DNA from: Ochotona curzoniae | Taxonomy: Eukaryota > Chordata > Mammalia > Lagomorpha > Ochotonidae | DNA: 64,000 nt | Direction of reading: 5' to 3' | NCBI RefSeq assembly: GCF_017591425.1 | Contig: NW_024466307.1 | Span: 1,424,001 to 1,488,000 of the forward strand | Part shown: in pieces, positions 25,447-36,391 of the stretch | How the letters are laid out: each line of letters opens with the position of its first letter | Numbering within the stretch: position 1 is the stretch's first letter | Notes under the pieces: generated by a model | What the model saw: only the letters and a program-made list of their open reading frames with translations | Database searches by the model: none | What the model was told of the DNA's origin: nothing | Program-made: the position numbers and the translations under genes

Positions 25447-25655
25447 GATGGGGAGGTTGGTGTTGCAGCAAGTGGGTTAAGCCGCCTCTCTCAACGTCGG
25501 GATCCCAAACGGAAAACAGCAGAGGGTGACCCAAGTGTGTGGGTCCCTGCACCCACATGACAGACTATGTACCTCGAGGCTTCTAGGCTGCCCAGCCCTG
25601 GAGATTGCTGCCCTCTGAGGAGTGAACCAGCCGACAGATCTCTCACTTTAACAGT
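25447..25655 (+). mobile_element. CSINE, internally deleted
   Basis: Forward head (ttggtgttgcagcaagtggg, ttaagccgcc, cgtcgggatcccaaa) joined to gcagagggtgacccaagtgt and a short 3' end with gaggagtgaaccagccgaca. Confidence 0.65.
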
Positions 25656-26073
25656 ACAGTTGGAGAACACACTGAAAGTTGAGTATTCTTCATGATTTTA
25701 GTACAATAGGAAAAGTGCTAAAATGATATTTTCCCCCTTTTCAATATTGAAAGAGAGAGAGGGAGGGACTGATTTCAGGATACACAGGCACTGGATGTCT
25801 TTTAAAATCGATTTTCTGCAAAGGCAGAAGGGATGAGCCGAGGCCAGACTGCATGGCAGTGTGGGAGCCTGGGTGCTACGATGCAGCACTCCGTCTCCAG
25901 GAGCCGAGAGCAAGTGGTCAGAGGTGCCCAGCCCACAGGGACCTGCCACGTCCCCTGGCCTGTGACCCACCACAGATACTCAACTTATTCCTGCCCCACA
26001 CTTTTGAATGGTGAGTGTTTCCATTAAAAAGTGTGTCTACAGAAAAGTACTCTTCACGCTCAGCTTGCACGCG

Positions 26074-26104
<31 letters not shown>

Positions 26105-26123
26105 GCGCGCACACACACACACG

Positions 26124-26168
<45 letters not shown>
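26074..26168 (+). repeat. (CA)n/(CG)n microsatellite
   Basis: A CA run with embedded CGCGCG blocks. Confidence 0.95.
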
Positions 26169-26170
<2 letters not shown>

Positions 26171-26669
26171 CTACAAGAGCCAGAGCATTCCTGCAGATGT
26201 TTCTGTTTATGTTCACCCTCCATGCGATGTGTTGTTTCATTGCTTTAAAAAAAAAATGGCTGCACACAACCGCTCCGCTGACATGGCAGCGATGGTGGCT
26301 GACCCCAGCCACGTACTGTTCTGGTACAATGTCTGCTCCCACGATGAATGGCTTTCTGCCAAACGTGTTGGGTGCTCACTCTCAGCCTCTCGCGCTCCAG
26401 CCAGGTTCAGCCCCGAGTGTGTGGCCCTGAGCTAAGTGGGGTATGGGGTGGGGGCCCTGGTCTGAGTCATCATCTCCCGTTTCTTGCTGCTGCAGGGGAG
26501 TCGGCCAGTCTGCCCCTGCCAGCCACCTCTTTGCCACGCCTTGCTGAAAACCTCTGAAGCCAGGGCAGTGGTGACTGTCTCACTTCATCCCTGCCCCTCC
26601 CACTTGTGAGGGCAGAGCATCTGGTTCCTGGCTTCCTGGACACAGAGCAGTGAGCAAGCATATGAGGTT

Positions 26670-26793
26670 GACATGCGAGGCCTCAGAAGTTGCATATCAT
26701 AGGAAATCTATGCATGGATGTCAAAATTTGTAGGAGGGTCAAAGTAAATTGCTCTTTTAAGTCCAAGTTCTATACATTTTTTGAAGACTCCCA
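26670..26793 (+). mobile_element. Mariner-like palindromic element (MITE-type remnant)
   Basis: It reads gttgcatatcataggaaatc-tatgcatggatgtcaaaatt, then gctcttttaagtccaagttc and ends tttttgaagactcccac, the expected inverted end. It matches 24845-24965 in opposite orientation. Confidence 0.5.
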
Positions 26794-28137
26794 CATGTAT
26801 GCATTTTGCTTATATACCAGTGCAAACAAGGGCTTCCTAGACTCTGGTCGCTCCTGAGGTCTGGGCTGAGGAACCTCACCGCGACTCAGTCCCAGGCCAC
26901 CTGCCTCCTGCTCCCTGCCCTAGGATAGGGTGGGGAAGTATCCCTTAGATTTGGAATCCTTTCTCAGGGATTGGGCAACAGCTTCCCCTCCCCACGGTCT
27001 CCCTGGGAACTTCAGCAAGTCAGAAAGTAAGCCAGTGAACAGGTCCACACGCCCACAGATCAGCACAGACGCACCTCTGGGCCCAAGGGAGAGAAAAGCC
27101 AGCAGGATGGGGACCCTCGGGGAAGTGGCAGTGTTTCCCACCTGGCTGGGACAGGGACTGTGTCAGCTGGAGGGCAGCAGGATGGACATTCTCTGCAGTT
27201 TGCCAGGCACTGGGTTCAAGAACAGCCTAGGGTTTGCAAGGAGCCCATCTGGGAAGCAGACACCTGTGCAGGTGCCACGCAGGAGGAAGACATTGCGGCA
27301 GTGTTTGCCATCCTGCAGCCGCCCCGTGGCTGTTTGCAGGCAGGGACAGCACTGTCCCCTGCACGCCACGCCCACCATCCAGCACCTCAGCTCCTCTGGA
27401 TGTGTGCCACGTGTGCTCAAGCAGAAAGCCAGGGGCCACACAGGTCCTCTCGGAGGGCAGGGCGTGGGCAGGCCGGGCTGGCTCGGTCACTCCCATCTCA
27501 CTGTTGGCATACAAAGGACTAACCTGGCCTGCGTGTTGGTGGACCCTGCTCAGCTGGAGAAGCTGAGAGGTTTCCATGCATTGTTTCACAGCCCCCCCAA
27601 TGAATACCTTGCTGTTTAGACACTGCCTCAAGCAGGACAGACAAAAGGCAGACCAACAGTCCAGGAGGAGCCTGGGTGTGTGTCAGCTACAGACCCAAGC
27701 CCATCTGAACCCCGTCAGCCATCAGCAGGAGGCAGGGCTGGCCCCACCCTAGTACTGCGAGCATGCCAGGCCCCACAGGACCAGGTTCTGGCTTGGACGC
27801 TCAGCGGTGTCTAACCAGGTCAATGTCTTAGGCTGGCTGTGCCTTGGTTTCCCCATCTAGCCAGTGAAGATGATGGTATAGCAAGAGGGGAGCTGGGGAC
27901 CCCGTGTTCTCAGGATTCGTAGTTCTGAGATTGGAACCCTGAGAGTACCACATGAATTTCCCCCAGTACATAGGATTAAACCCCTCCAATGCAAAGGAAA
28001 GCCGAATACGGCGGGGAGTGCCCATGCGCCAACACCAGCCTGCACCGTCTGCGTGTCACTGCGCCCTTCACACGCCTGCTCGTCCTGGTCTGTACAGTCA
28101 TCTACACATGCCAGCCCTTCCTTCTCTTTAAGACTTT
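26794..28137. other. No gene seen
   Basis: GC-rich sequence. A 229-codon plus frame at 26930-27619 overlaps equal-length frames in other frames and strands and shows no domain. Confidence 0.5.
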
Positions 28138-28432
28138 TTGTTTAAGACTGGTGTGATGACTCAACTGGCTGATCCTCTGCCTGCAATCACCAGCATTCCA
28201 TATGGGTGCTGGTTTATGTTTCAAGTCCTCCATATCCCGCTCAGCGCCCTGCTTTTGGCCTGGGGACCCTGCACCCATGTGGGAGGCCCAGAAGGAGCTC
28301 CTGGCTTTGGATCAGTTCAGTTCCCGCCATGTGGCCATTTGGAGAGTTAGCCAGCAGAGAGAAGATCCTTCTCTCTCCCTCTCGCTGAAAGTCTGCCTTT
28401 CCAGTGCAAATAAATAAATCTTTTTTAAAAAT
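28138..28432 (+). mobile_element. CSINE, tail-to-tail with the next
   Basis: Forward copy with agcattccatatgggtgctg, ttttggcctggggaccctgc, tctgcctttccagtgcaaat and an aaataaataaatcttttt tail. Confidence 0.85.
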
Positions 28433-28760
28433 TAGGTATTTATTTGTTTATTTGAAAAGCACAGTTAGAGGGAAATTTTCAATCCGTCGATTCATGCCGC
28501 AAATGGCTATAACACGCTGGGCTGGGCCAGGCAGGAGCCAGGAGCCACGGACTCTATCTGGGTCTCTGGCTGAGCTGACAGGGACCCAAGCTCATGGGCC
28601 TGCTGTGTCTCTAGGAGCAGTGGCATGGAGCTGGGTCACAAGTGTGCTGCCTGCCTGGGGGAGAACTGGCCCTCCCATAGAGGTGGCAGGAACTGCCGGC
28701 AGAAGCTCAACTAAGTGCACCGGGCTGCTGTCACAAGAAACATGAACCAGCTGGGTTTCT
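28433..28760 (-). mobile_element. CSINE, reverse, tail-to-tail with the previous
   Basis: It begins attaggtatttatttgttta-tttgaaaagcacag and continues caaatggctataacacgctg and ggagccaggagccacggact; diverges toward the head. Confidence 0.6.
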
Positions 28761-31689
28761 AGCCTGAGCATCACACTACTACCAGTAACGTCACATAGGG
28801 GACAGAGGTGCTGCCAAATGCCACGCCCTGTCTGTGGCTCCCTCCTCCCATCTGCTCATTGTCATACCCACCACTCTAGGTTCCTGGTCGGCAATGGTAT
28901 GCTTGGTTTCCCTACTCCCACTGTGCCAGGCAGGAGCACCCATGGGAGACACTGAGCAAGGGAGAGATGGGCAAGCAGCCTGGGCTCACCGACTCCGGGT
29001 CTGCACCCCGGCCACCAAGCTACTCTCCAGTGACCCCGGGCCCAGCCCTTAGCAACGTCCCAATTTCACCTTCCTCAGTGTGACCACAACTCTATGAGTC
29101 CAATAGGCACCCACTCCCACTGGTGTCAGGCCCAGGGTGCCTGTCCCTCTGGGCAGACAGGTGGGCTGCGCCCTGCACTTGCTGGCCTCGGCGCAGTACA
29201 AGCTGGAAGCAGTGAAGCCAGCCTGTTACCGGCAGAGTCCCACACACGGAAATCATTTGTCACGAAGCACGCACAGGCAGGGGATGAGGTGGGGGGATCT
29301 CAGGCAAGGCCTGGAGGCGAGGGAGGAAAATGTGAGTCTGTTGGAATCTGGAGGCCATAACAGTGCTGGAAGGCGTAGCTGACCCCTTGGAGGCAAGCCC
29401 AGGTAAACAGGGCTCACCCCAGGCTCTGGACAGGGTAACCGTCCTCCTGGGCTGGGTCAGGTGCACAGAGCCTTCCAGGAGCCCATGACCCTTTGAAGAG
29501 AGCCCCCTCCCAGACACAAGCTTCCCGGGGGGCTGCTCCCCATCACCCCAGGCCAGGCCAAGTCAGGAAATCCGGGTGAGTGGCAAGGACAAAAAGCCAG
29601 CCGAAGGTTGGAAGGTGGCCAGGGCCTCGCACGCCTGCCATGAGCTCTGTCCTGAGTGACATAAGCCAGACCCCCACATGTATGCACCCAGGACCTCCTG
29701 TGGCCATCCCAGAGGACAGAGCTTTCTGCTTCGCCTGGAAGGCTGCACCTAGTCAAGGAAGGAGTCTGCGAGAGGCAGCAGGTGTCCAGGCCCCAGGGTC
29801 CCAGGGGGCCAGCTGACAGGGGGACGTGAGCACCCTAGGAGGTGGTAAGGGCTGGGCTGCTTTTCAAAGAAAAACAATGATATATTATGTGTATAGGGAG
29901 AGAGCACAGCCAGGCCCTCTCCTGCTGCTTCAAGGATCTGGGTGGGAAGGGAGAAGCTGTGCCAGAACTGCTGCTGGCCTGGGGTGGTGGCACTGCAGAC
30001 AGGAGCTCCACCTGCTATGCCCCACCTGGCCCTGGGCTGCCTTCTAAGACGGCCCTGCAGGTGGGTGTGGCTTGTGACCTGGGGTCACGGGGGAGGGATA
30101 GGCAGAGGTCACAGACCTTCCCGCTCCAGCGTCTCCCCGTCTCTCATGTCCTGTTTCAATAACATTCCAAGAACAAAAGAGTGTCGCTTTGAAGGCGCGC
30201 CAAATCGTCCACCTTACCAGAAGGCTTTGCAACCCAAGATTTGACCCTCACCCAACCCCTCGGAGTGCCTGTGCTCCGCCCACCACCACGTTCCTGTGTG
30301 CCCTGCACAGGAAGCAGGGTGCTGACCACTCAGAACACACAGCCCAAGCCTGGGGGGAGCTGGCTCAGGCCGGCCCACCAGGAGCTGCTTCTTCACACTG
30401 GCCCTCTGCACAGCCGCAGGGACACTGGGGGTGTGAGAGTTGATCAGACCACCCTACAGGAGCCACCGGAACGGATAAATACACGGCCAAGTATAAGCGA
30501 TCAGCCCCAGTGTGCTCACATGTGTACACACACACCCCGAGGCATCACGGCCAAGTCCAGGCGACCAGCCCCAACACACCCCCGACTCCCCATACCATCT
30601 ATCAACTGGTCAGAGCCTCAGTAACTAAAATGTTTTACAGCAAGTCCCAGTGGACATGAGGTCAGGTTGCACTGCCTGTTTGACATCCTTAAGAGCGAGG
30701 GTGGGAGGCGCAGCCTCAGGCGGAAATCACTACAGATTTCCAAAGGGGCACCAGCAGCCCAGCCTCAGTGTGCTCAGGTGCAGTCACCCCCGTGGCCGGA
30801 CCAACCCATGGGCACCATGGGCACTGTGTGCACCGCGTGTCCACCTCAGCCGGCCAGCTTTCCCCGAGGGGTAGCCAGCTTTGCCCTCACCTGCGAGAGG
30901 GCTCAAATTCACCTGGCAGTTGGATCCCAGTCCGTGTGTGTCCTCTGTCCCCGGAGCCGGCCTCCCAGAACACTACCACTGGGCCCACCTGCTCCAAACG
31001 TGGGTTGGCACTGACGGAGTTGGAGAGCCATCCTACCTGGCTGCCGTGCTGGCTGTCCCCTGTGTACTCGTGGTCCTGTGGCCTGGGGACGCGGGAGGTG
31101 GGCCGCACACCCAGCCATGGAGCCCTGCTTCCCAGTCAGCACCACCTCCGGAAGCCACGCTGCACTTCCGGGCCTCCTGGGTTCAGCTGTTGCCTCGTTC
31201 TGGGCCTCCTCGGTTCAGCTGTTGCCTCGTTCCGGGCTGGCTGCAGGCACAGGTGAGCGCCAGTTCGCAGGGAGGTTGTCTCCTCTCCATTGCAGTCCTT
31301 GCAGCCTCCAGCGAGCTTCTCTGCCAAGGCCTGCCACTCTTCTGGCCATCCAGGGGCACCCATGGGTTCCTGATTCCCCGCCCCACCCACTGGCCTCTGC
31401 CTTTGCTCTGGGTTTGCCCGCTGCCACCCCAGGCCCAGCAGAACTTTATCCAGTGTATACCATGTGGCCTGAAGACGTGGGGGAAGGAGATGAGCCCAAC
31501 GGGAGTGCTGCATGGTGAACGCAGGTTGTCCTGAGCCGCTAAGGTTTGGGGAAGGCTGTTACACAACAAGGGATAAGAGACACATTGGCTGTGGCCACCT
31601 GCTTCCCACTCCCCCTTCCGTCCTCTCTCACTTGCTTGTTTGTAGGGCAATGGTGGACACAGTCTTCAGCTCTAACATTTTTGCCATAT
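28761..31689. other. No gene seen
   Basis: GC-rich flank with a 32-bp tandem duplication at 31170 and a partial duplication (cacggccaagt...agccccag) near 30490 and 30548. No exon or known family recognised. Confidence 0.5.
31170..31233 (+). repeat. 32-bp tandem duplication
   Basis: Two copies of a gggcctcct-starting unit at 31170 and 31202 that share ggttcagctgttgcctcgtt. Confidence 0.85.
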
Positions 31690-31975
31690 TTATTTTTAGA
31701 AAAACTTTTATTTGGAAGTGAGAGTTATGGTGATGGGGAGAGGGAGGGTTTGGAGAAAAAAAGCTCTTCCATCTACTGGTTTACTCTGCAACTGGCTGCA
31801 GCGGCTGGGCTGGGCCATGCTGAAGCCGGCGGCGCACGAGCTTCTGCCGATTCTTCTGTACAGGCGGCTGGGGCCCAAGGACTTCAGCCATTTTCTGCTG
31901 CTTTTTCCAGGCACATTAGCAGGAAGCTGGGTTGAAATTAGAGCAGCCTGCACAGGAAGCGACACCCATCTGTAG
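31690..31975 (-). mobile_element. CSINE, old
   Basis: Reverse copy: aaacttttatttggaagtga, gctcttccatctactggttt, ttttccaggcacattagcag and gaagctgggttgaaattaga. Confidence 0.8.
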
Positions 31976-32134
31976 GCGCAGCTTCACTCACCAGGCCCTA
32001 CCATGTTTACTTACTGGTGATTTACTGAGATATAATTCACATGTGTGATAATTAACTGATACTTCCGAAACCGACATACCGTCACCATTTGAGAATGGTA
32101 AAATATGGGTTAGTGGCAGTCCCTGCACTCTTGG

Positions 32135-32433
32135 GGGCCAGTGCTATGGCACAGTGGGTCAGGCAATGCCTGCGACTTCAGCGTCCGAGTCCTGGCTGCT
32201 TTGCTTGCCAGCCAGCTCTCTGCTACGGCAGCTGGGAGGGCAGCGGATAATGGCCCACGTGCTTGGGTCCCTGCTGCCCCCGGGGGAGAGCAGGATGGAG
32301 CTCCAGCCCCCCGATCCACGTCCAGCCCCCCGACCCACGTCCAGCCCTTGTGGAAGTTTGGGGAGTGAACTAGCAGATTTCTTTTTCTTTCCCCTGCCTG
32401 TGTTATCTTGCATTTCAAATAAATATTTTAAAT
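32135..32433 (+). mobile_element. CSINE, old type shared with rabbit
   Basis: Forward copy with gggccagtgctatggcacag head, gctctctgctacggcagctg, ggataatggcccacgtgctt and tgcatttcaaataaatattt tail. Confidence 0.85.
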
Positions 32434-32756
32434 AATGTACTCACAATGTTGTATGCATATCATCCTTTATATGATTCCAGAACATTCTGTCCCACAAATG
32501 GACGCCTCATATCAATGGCTAAACTTGCTTTGGAAGATTAATTTTGTTTCATGCCTCAAATCTGTAGTAACAAAGACTGGCTCAAAATCAAATAAAACCT
32601 TTAAAGACACAAAAATTCAGAAAAAAATGAGCATTTCCAATGACAACATTTGAAATTTATCATCTGATAACAGAAAATCTATTGGGACATACTCTATTAT
32701 AGACAAAATACCAAGTAGTCATTTGTTGAAAATTATTATTTTTTAATTAAAAAGGT

Positions 32757-32768
32757 TTTATTTTTATT
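32757..32768 (-). promoter_or_regulatory. Candidate polyadenylation signals (SINE-derived)
   Basis: Two adjacent minus-strand AATAAA hexamers (32763-32768 and 32757-32762) lie in the tail of the reverse-oriented SINE at 32757-33070. They are the first canonical signals I can find downstream of the ARSB stop. Use is unproven. Confidence 0.25.
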
Positions 32769-33070
32769 GGAAAGGCAGATTTACTGAGAGAAGGAGAGAT
32801 AGAGAAAGATCTTCCATCTGCTGGTTTACTCCCCAAATGGCTTCGGTGACCGGAGCTGAGCCTATTTGAAGCCAGGAGTCAGAGCTTCTTTCAAGTCTCC
32901 ATGTGAGTGCAGAGGCCCAAGGGCTTGAGCCATCTTTGGCTGCTTTCCCAGGCAATTAGCAGGGAATTGGATGGAAATTAGAGCAGCTGGGCACAAACCC
33001 GGTGCCCATATGGGATGCCAGCACTATATAGGTGGAAGTGTAGCCTGCTAGACCACTGCACAGCGCCTGG
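32757..33070 (-). mobile_element. CSINE in sense with ARSB; supplies AATAAA motifs
   Basis: Reverse copy from its tail (ttttatttttattggaaagg) to a head ending near gaccactgcacagcgcctgg. It holds catatgggatgccagcac. Confidence 0.88.
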
Positions 33071-33699
33071 GAATTGGCTTTTCAAACTCTCCAGAATTTC
33101 TCCGCGGTGTGCAATTCAGGAGCTAGAACTGAGTCAGCTGCTGGGCATGGCAGGTGCACACACAGCCAGGAGTCATGCAGTGTGGCTGGCAGACTGTAAG
33201 GTGTTCCCTGCAGCCTGGGTGGCAGAGATGTGCAAGGTGCCCTGGGCTCGGCTGGCATGTCTGGCATCTGCTAGCTGTGGCACAGAGGCAGTGGCAAGTA
33301 GGGGGTTGACTGCCATCCCAGGAGCTGGGTGGAGGTGGGTGAAAGGCCTCATGATTCTAGCTCCGCTTCCTTCTCACAGGCTGACACCATGATCCAGGTT
33401 AGCAGCAGCCAGAAGAGATGGTCACGCCAGGACTTCATTTCTGTGTGGCTCTGGCTCCCAGTGTCCCATGGAGAATGAAGCAGAGACCATGAGCAGGAGA
33501 GCAGCAGGCAGTGACTGCCCCCTCATCCCCAAAATCATTCATCTCTCCAGGCAGGGTCTTGGGGCCTGAACCCAGGCACCCCGTTCCTTGAGGGAACAGC
33601 AAGGGCAGTGTCCTGGTATGCAGCTTTCTCACGCACTCATCTCTCTACCCACTGGCTTACTTGGGAAGAAAAGCACTGGTGCTTTCCACGGATCAGGCA

Positions 33700-33874
33700 C
33701 CCTAACCCTGACCTTGACCCCAACCCCAACCCCAACCCCTAGCCCTAACCCCAGCCCCAACCCTAACCCCTGACTCTGACCCTGACCCTAACCCTAACCC
33801 CAACCCCAACCCCTAGCCCTAACCCCAACCCTAACCCGTAGTCCTAACCCCTAACCCCAACCCTAACCCTAACC
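33700..33874 (-). repeat. Degenerate interstitial telomere-like repeat
   Basis: About 175 bp of CCCTAA/CCCCAA/CCCCTAG hexamers and heptamers on the plus strand, including exact runs such as ccctaaccctaacc. The G-rich, TTAGGG-like strand is the minus strand, the same sense as ARSB transcription. It lies about 1 kb past the ARSB stop. It could be a true interstitial telomeric insertion that has decayed, or a C-rich minisatellite converging on the motif. Confidence 0.8.
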
Positions 33875-34451
33875 TAGTCCGACACAGGAAGCAAAAGCTG
33901 CAGTGGGCTGAGGGAGACCAGAATAAAGGCGTTGGCACGGCTCTTGCCCAGGTCTGGGCCTCTTGCTTGGGACTTAGTCTGGGCTGATATGCATCAGAAG
34001 GATGTTGGGCAGAGGGCTGAGAAAGGGATGTGGGGGCCAAAATGGGCACTCCAAACCAGAGCCTCCACACGGCGGCATCTCCGGCGCTGGCCACCTCCTT
34101 CATCATGTATCATCACAGGACAAGGTGCTCCCTGCCTGGGCCACTCCCTGGGCTGGGGGAACAAGACAGAGGCCCGCCACTGTGTGCCACAACGGACCTG
34201 AGGAGAGCCCGGCCCGCAGTCCCTCCCAGCCATCGTGGTGTCTGCATGGGGAACTCGGTTGTTTGTGCCTTGGTGTGAGGTGGCAAGGAAGCAGGCCCGG
34301 TTCATCAGCTGGGTACTATAATGGGTACAGGGAGGGGGACCCAAGTGGTCTGGCAGGCAGAGGTCTGGGGACAGAGGGGTGGGTGGCAGAATATTAGAAA
34401 CAATGCTTGGGTGCAGGCCTGGGGACATGCAGACCATCACAGGAAGGGGTT

Positions 34452-34625
34452 CACCCAGTGAGGGGAGTGAGCGGGGAGAGGGGGGAGTGAGCAGGGAGAG
34501 GGGGCAGTGAGTGGGGAGAGAGGGCAGTGAGTGGGGAGAGAGGGCAGTGGGGAGGGGGAGGTGAGTGAGGAGAGGGGGCAGTGAGTGGGGAGGGAGGCAG
34601 TGGGGAGAGGGGGCAGTGGGGAAGT
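34452..34625 (+). repeat. Purine-rich tandem array in ARSB 3' UTR
   Basis: Imperfect repeats of about 19-22 bp built on cagtgagtggggagag, almost wholly G and A on the plus strand and C/T on the ARSB-sense strand. The array accounts for the long proline/serine/leucine-rich minus-strand frame here, which is not a gene. Confidence 0.85.
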
Positions 34626-34866
34626 CCAGTGTCTGGCCCAGGGGCAGAAGCACAGGTAGCCCTCTCCTGGGACTTGAAGAGGAGCCCCTCTTCCACCTGT
34701 GGATTTCCAGCCGACCCCAGCATGGGGCGGGGCACAGCCCCAGCCAGGAGCACCTGTCCCGGGGCACATTTGGACACCTGGGTGGTCGGGAGCTAGGTTA
34801 GCCGGGGAAAGCTGGGGTAGGAGAGTGAATGCTTGAAGGCTGGGGTCTCTCGGATGACCGGACACC

Positions 34867-35132
34867 CTACAGCCAGGGCCCCCAGGCACCGGTGGCCTCG
34901 GGGTCACAGCGGGGGTCCTGGTCCGGGAAGAACACGGGCACTGAGCGTTGCTGGTAGAAACGCAAGCGCGAGAGCAGCCTGGCCACAACGTGGGGGTGCT
35001 CCTGGGACAGGTCGTGTCTCTCCTCTGGGTCCTGAGTGATGTTGAAGAGCCACAAGGTCTTCGTCAGGGGATCCGAGGAGGGAATCTCAGCAATGCCGTG
35101 TGTGGATGGCGGAGGGAACCAGGAGCCACAGC
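34867..35132 (-). CDS. ARSB: ARSB exon 8 (last coding exon), arylsulfatase B C-terminus
   Basis: This exon codes the last 88 residues of arylsulfatase B, the lysosomal enzyme that removes 4-sulfate from N-acetylgalactosamine in dermatan sulfate and chondroitin 4-sulfate; its loss causes mucopolysaccharidosis VI in humans. On the minus strand it begins after the acceptor tttccctgccag at 35133-35144 and starts with the last two bases of a Gly codon. It reads [10 protein letters not shown], then [28 protein letters not shown] and finally [16 protein letters not shown] before a stop at 34867-34869. The 266-bp length equals human exon 8. Cys447 and Cys521 (human numbering), disulfide partners in the human enzyme, are kept. 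The human sequon at Asn458 is lost (GIA in place of NVS) and a new N-I-T appears at position 476. The exon is intact, with no frameshift. The active-site residues are in earlier exons outside the window. Confidence 0.97.
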
Positions 35133-35991
35133 CTGGCAGGGAAACGGTACAGTTGATCCAGGGCATGGCGGGTGGGGCCCGATTCCAGGGAGGGGTGGGG
35201 GACCAGGTTGGGAAGTGGGCGTGGACTTGTGAAGGCAGGTCGTCCCCCAAGCTGCTCTAGTCGCCCCCCATGCCTCTGGCAGGTGCTTGAGACCCGTCTT
35301 GCAGCTTCATCACCAGGGCATCAGGAACGTACGTGTGTGCATGCATGTGCTGACAGAGACCTCTAACTGTCACAATGACCAGGCACCAGTGTGATGCAGA
35401 GATGCCCTACAACGCATGGGACGGTCCCAAAGTGTCTGGCTCAGCTGTCAGCAAGTGAGGGGCATCTGCCTCACAGCCGGAACCGTCATAGCCCATGTTT
35501 GCAAGTACTGGAAGGATGCTGTTTCATGGCTCTGGTCCAGGCAGCAAGCCCCCGGCACCTGAGTTGTGGCTGGCTGGACACAGGTAAAGAACAGCCACCC
35601 AGCAGACAGGGCAGCAGCATACACTCCTGGCCCCGTGACACTGAGTTCCTGGTTTTTAATTTTAGCTGGGAAGGGCCAGTGACTATACCAGCCTTCACCT
35701 GCTCCTTCAGTCCTACCTGCATGTGAGAAGCCCATCCTGGTGGCCGCACGGAGGAAGCTGCTGGGTGGCTGGGAACCAGCTGGGTCTTATAGTACAATGT
35801 CAGACACAGCAGGCAGAAGGCACTGGTGACCCTGGAGCACTGGGCGGGTCAGGGAGGGACTGAGGAGGATGGCAGTGGATGTAGCAGGAGTTTGGGGTCC
35901 GCCCTTTCCAGGAAATGGCCCAGGAATACTACCCCAGGCCAGGCCTGCCTGTGCGGGGACAAGCAGGTGTTGCAAGCAGGGCGCCTCTGAC
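35133..35991 (-). other. ARSB: ARSB intron 7
   Basis: This is an 859-bp intron with GT-AG ends between exons 7 and 8. It is moderately GC-rich unique-looking sequence with no SINE, no tandem array and no further exon that I can recognise. Confidence 0.9.
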
Positions 35992-36114
35992 CTGGGAAGC
36001 CTGTGAGCAGTTTCCAGTTCCCGTGTCTGATGGCTGCGTGGATGGACGTGTTAAAGGATGAATGTTCCGGAAGAGAGGACTTGGCCTGCACTGGAGTCGC
36101 GCCTTCCTGGGGAC
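35992..36114 (-). CDS. ARSB: ARSB exon 7
   Basis: This is an internal coding exon of arylsulfatase B, about human residues 405-446. On the minus strand it follows the acceptor cttgtcctag, with a branch-like ttctaaat a little upstream, and ends at a GT donor (g|gtcagag). The 123-bp length and the phases (enters after base 1 of a codon, leaves after base 1) match human exon 7. The translation begins with Cys405, whose codon is split across the exon 6/7 junction, continues [15 protein letters not shown] (same length as human but divergent), then the conserved [20 protein letters not shown] and LTGFPG. The Asn426 glycosylation sequon (N-T-S) is kept. It is separated from exon 8 by an 859-bp intron and from exon 6 by about 22 kb. 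Confidence 0.97.
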
Positions 36115-36239
36115 CTAGGACAAGCATTTAGAAACACCGCGTAAGCTTTGGGGTTCTTCCTGGACCAGGAGCTTCTTGTCCTTAAGGCCAGCATGCAAAC
36201 ATGGGTCCTGCCTCAGAATGATTCTCTCACTCAGCACAA

Positions 36240-36333
36240 ACCAAGAGCTGCTGGTAGACCAGACGTCCATCACTCACTCACTCACTCACTCTCTCTCACA
36301 CACACACACCAGCTGCAGGTAAACCAGATGTCC

Positions 36334-36391
<58 letters not shown>

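Larger units (their letters stand above)
32757..34866 (-). other. ARSB: Probable ARSB 3' untranslated region and immediate 3' flank
   Basis: This runs downstream of the ARSB stop on the minus strand. By eye I found no canonical AATAAA or ATTAAA on the minus strand until two overlapping AATAAA motifs at 32757-32768, which are the A-rich tail of a SINE in sense orientation to ARSB. If they are used, the 3' UTR would be about 2.1 kb. It would include the purine-rich array at 34452-34625 and the telomere-like repeat at 33700-33874, which read as pyrimidine-rich and TTAGGG-like in the transcript. The 3' boundary is inferred; a non-canonical signal closer to the stop is possible. Confidence 0.4.

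Noticed and set aside
26008..26430. His/Thr-rich frames
   Set aside because: Translation of a CA/CG microsatellite.
33700..33874. A true chromosome end
   Set aside because: The repeats are degenerate and unique sequence, including ARSB exons, continues on both sides; it is interstitial.
33994..34767. 257-codon minus frame
   Set aside because: It is driven by the C/T-rich strand of the purine array in the ARSB 3' UTR; low complexity, and it lies after the ARSB stop.
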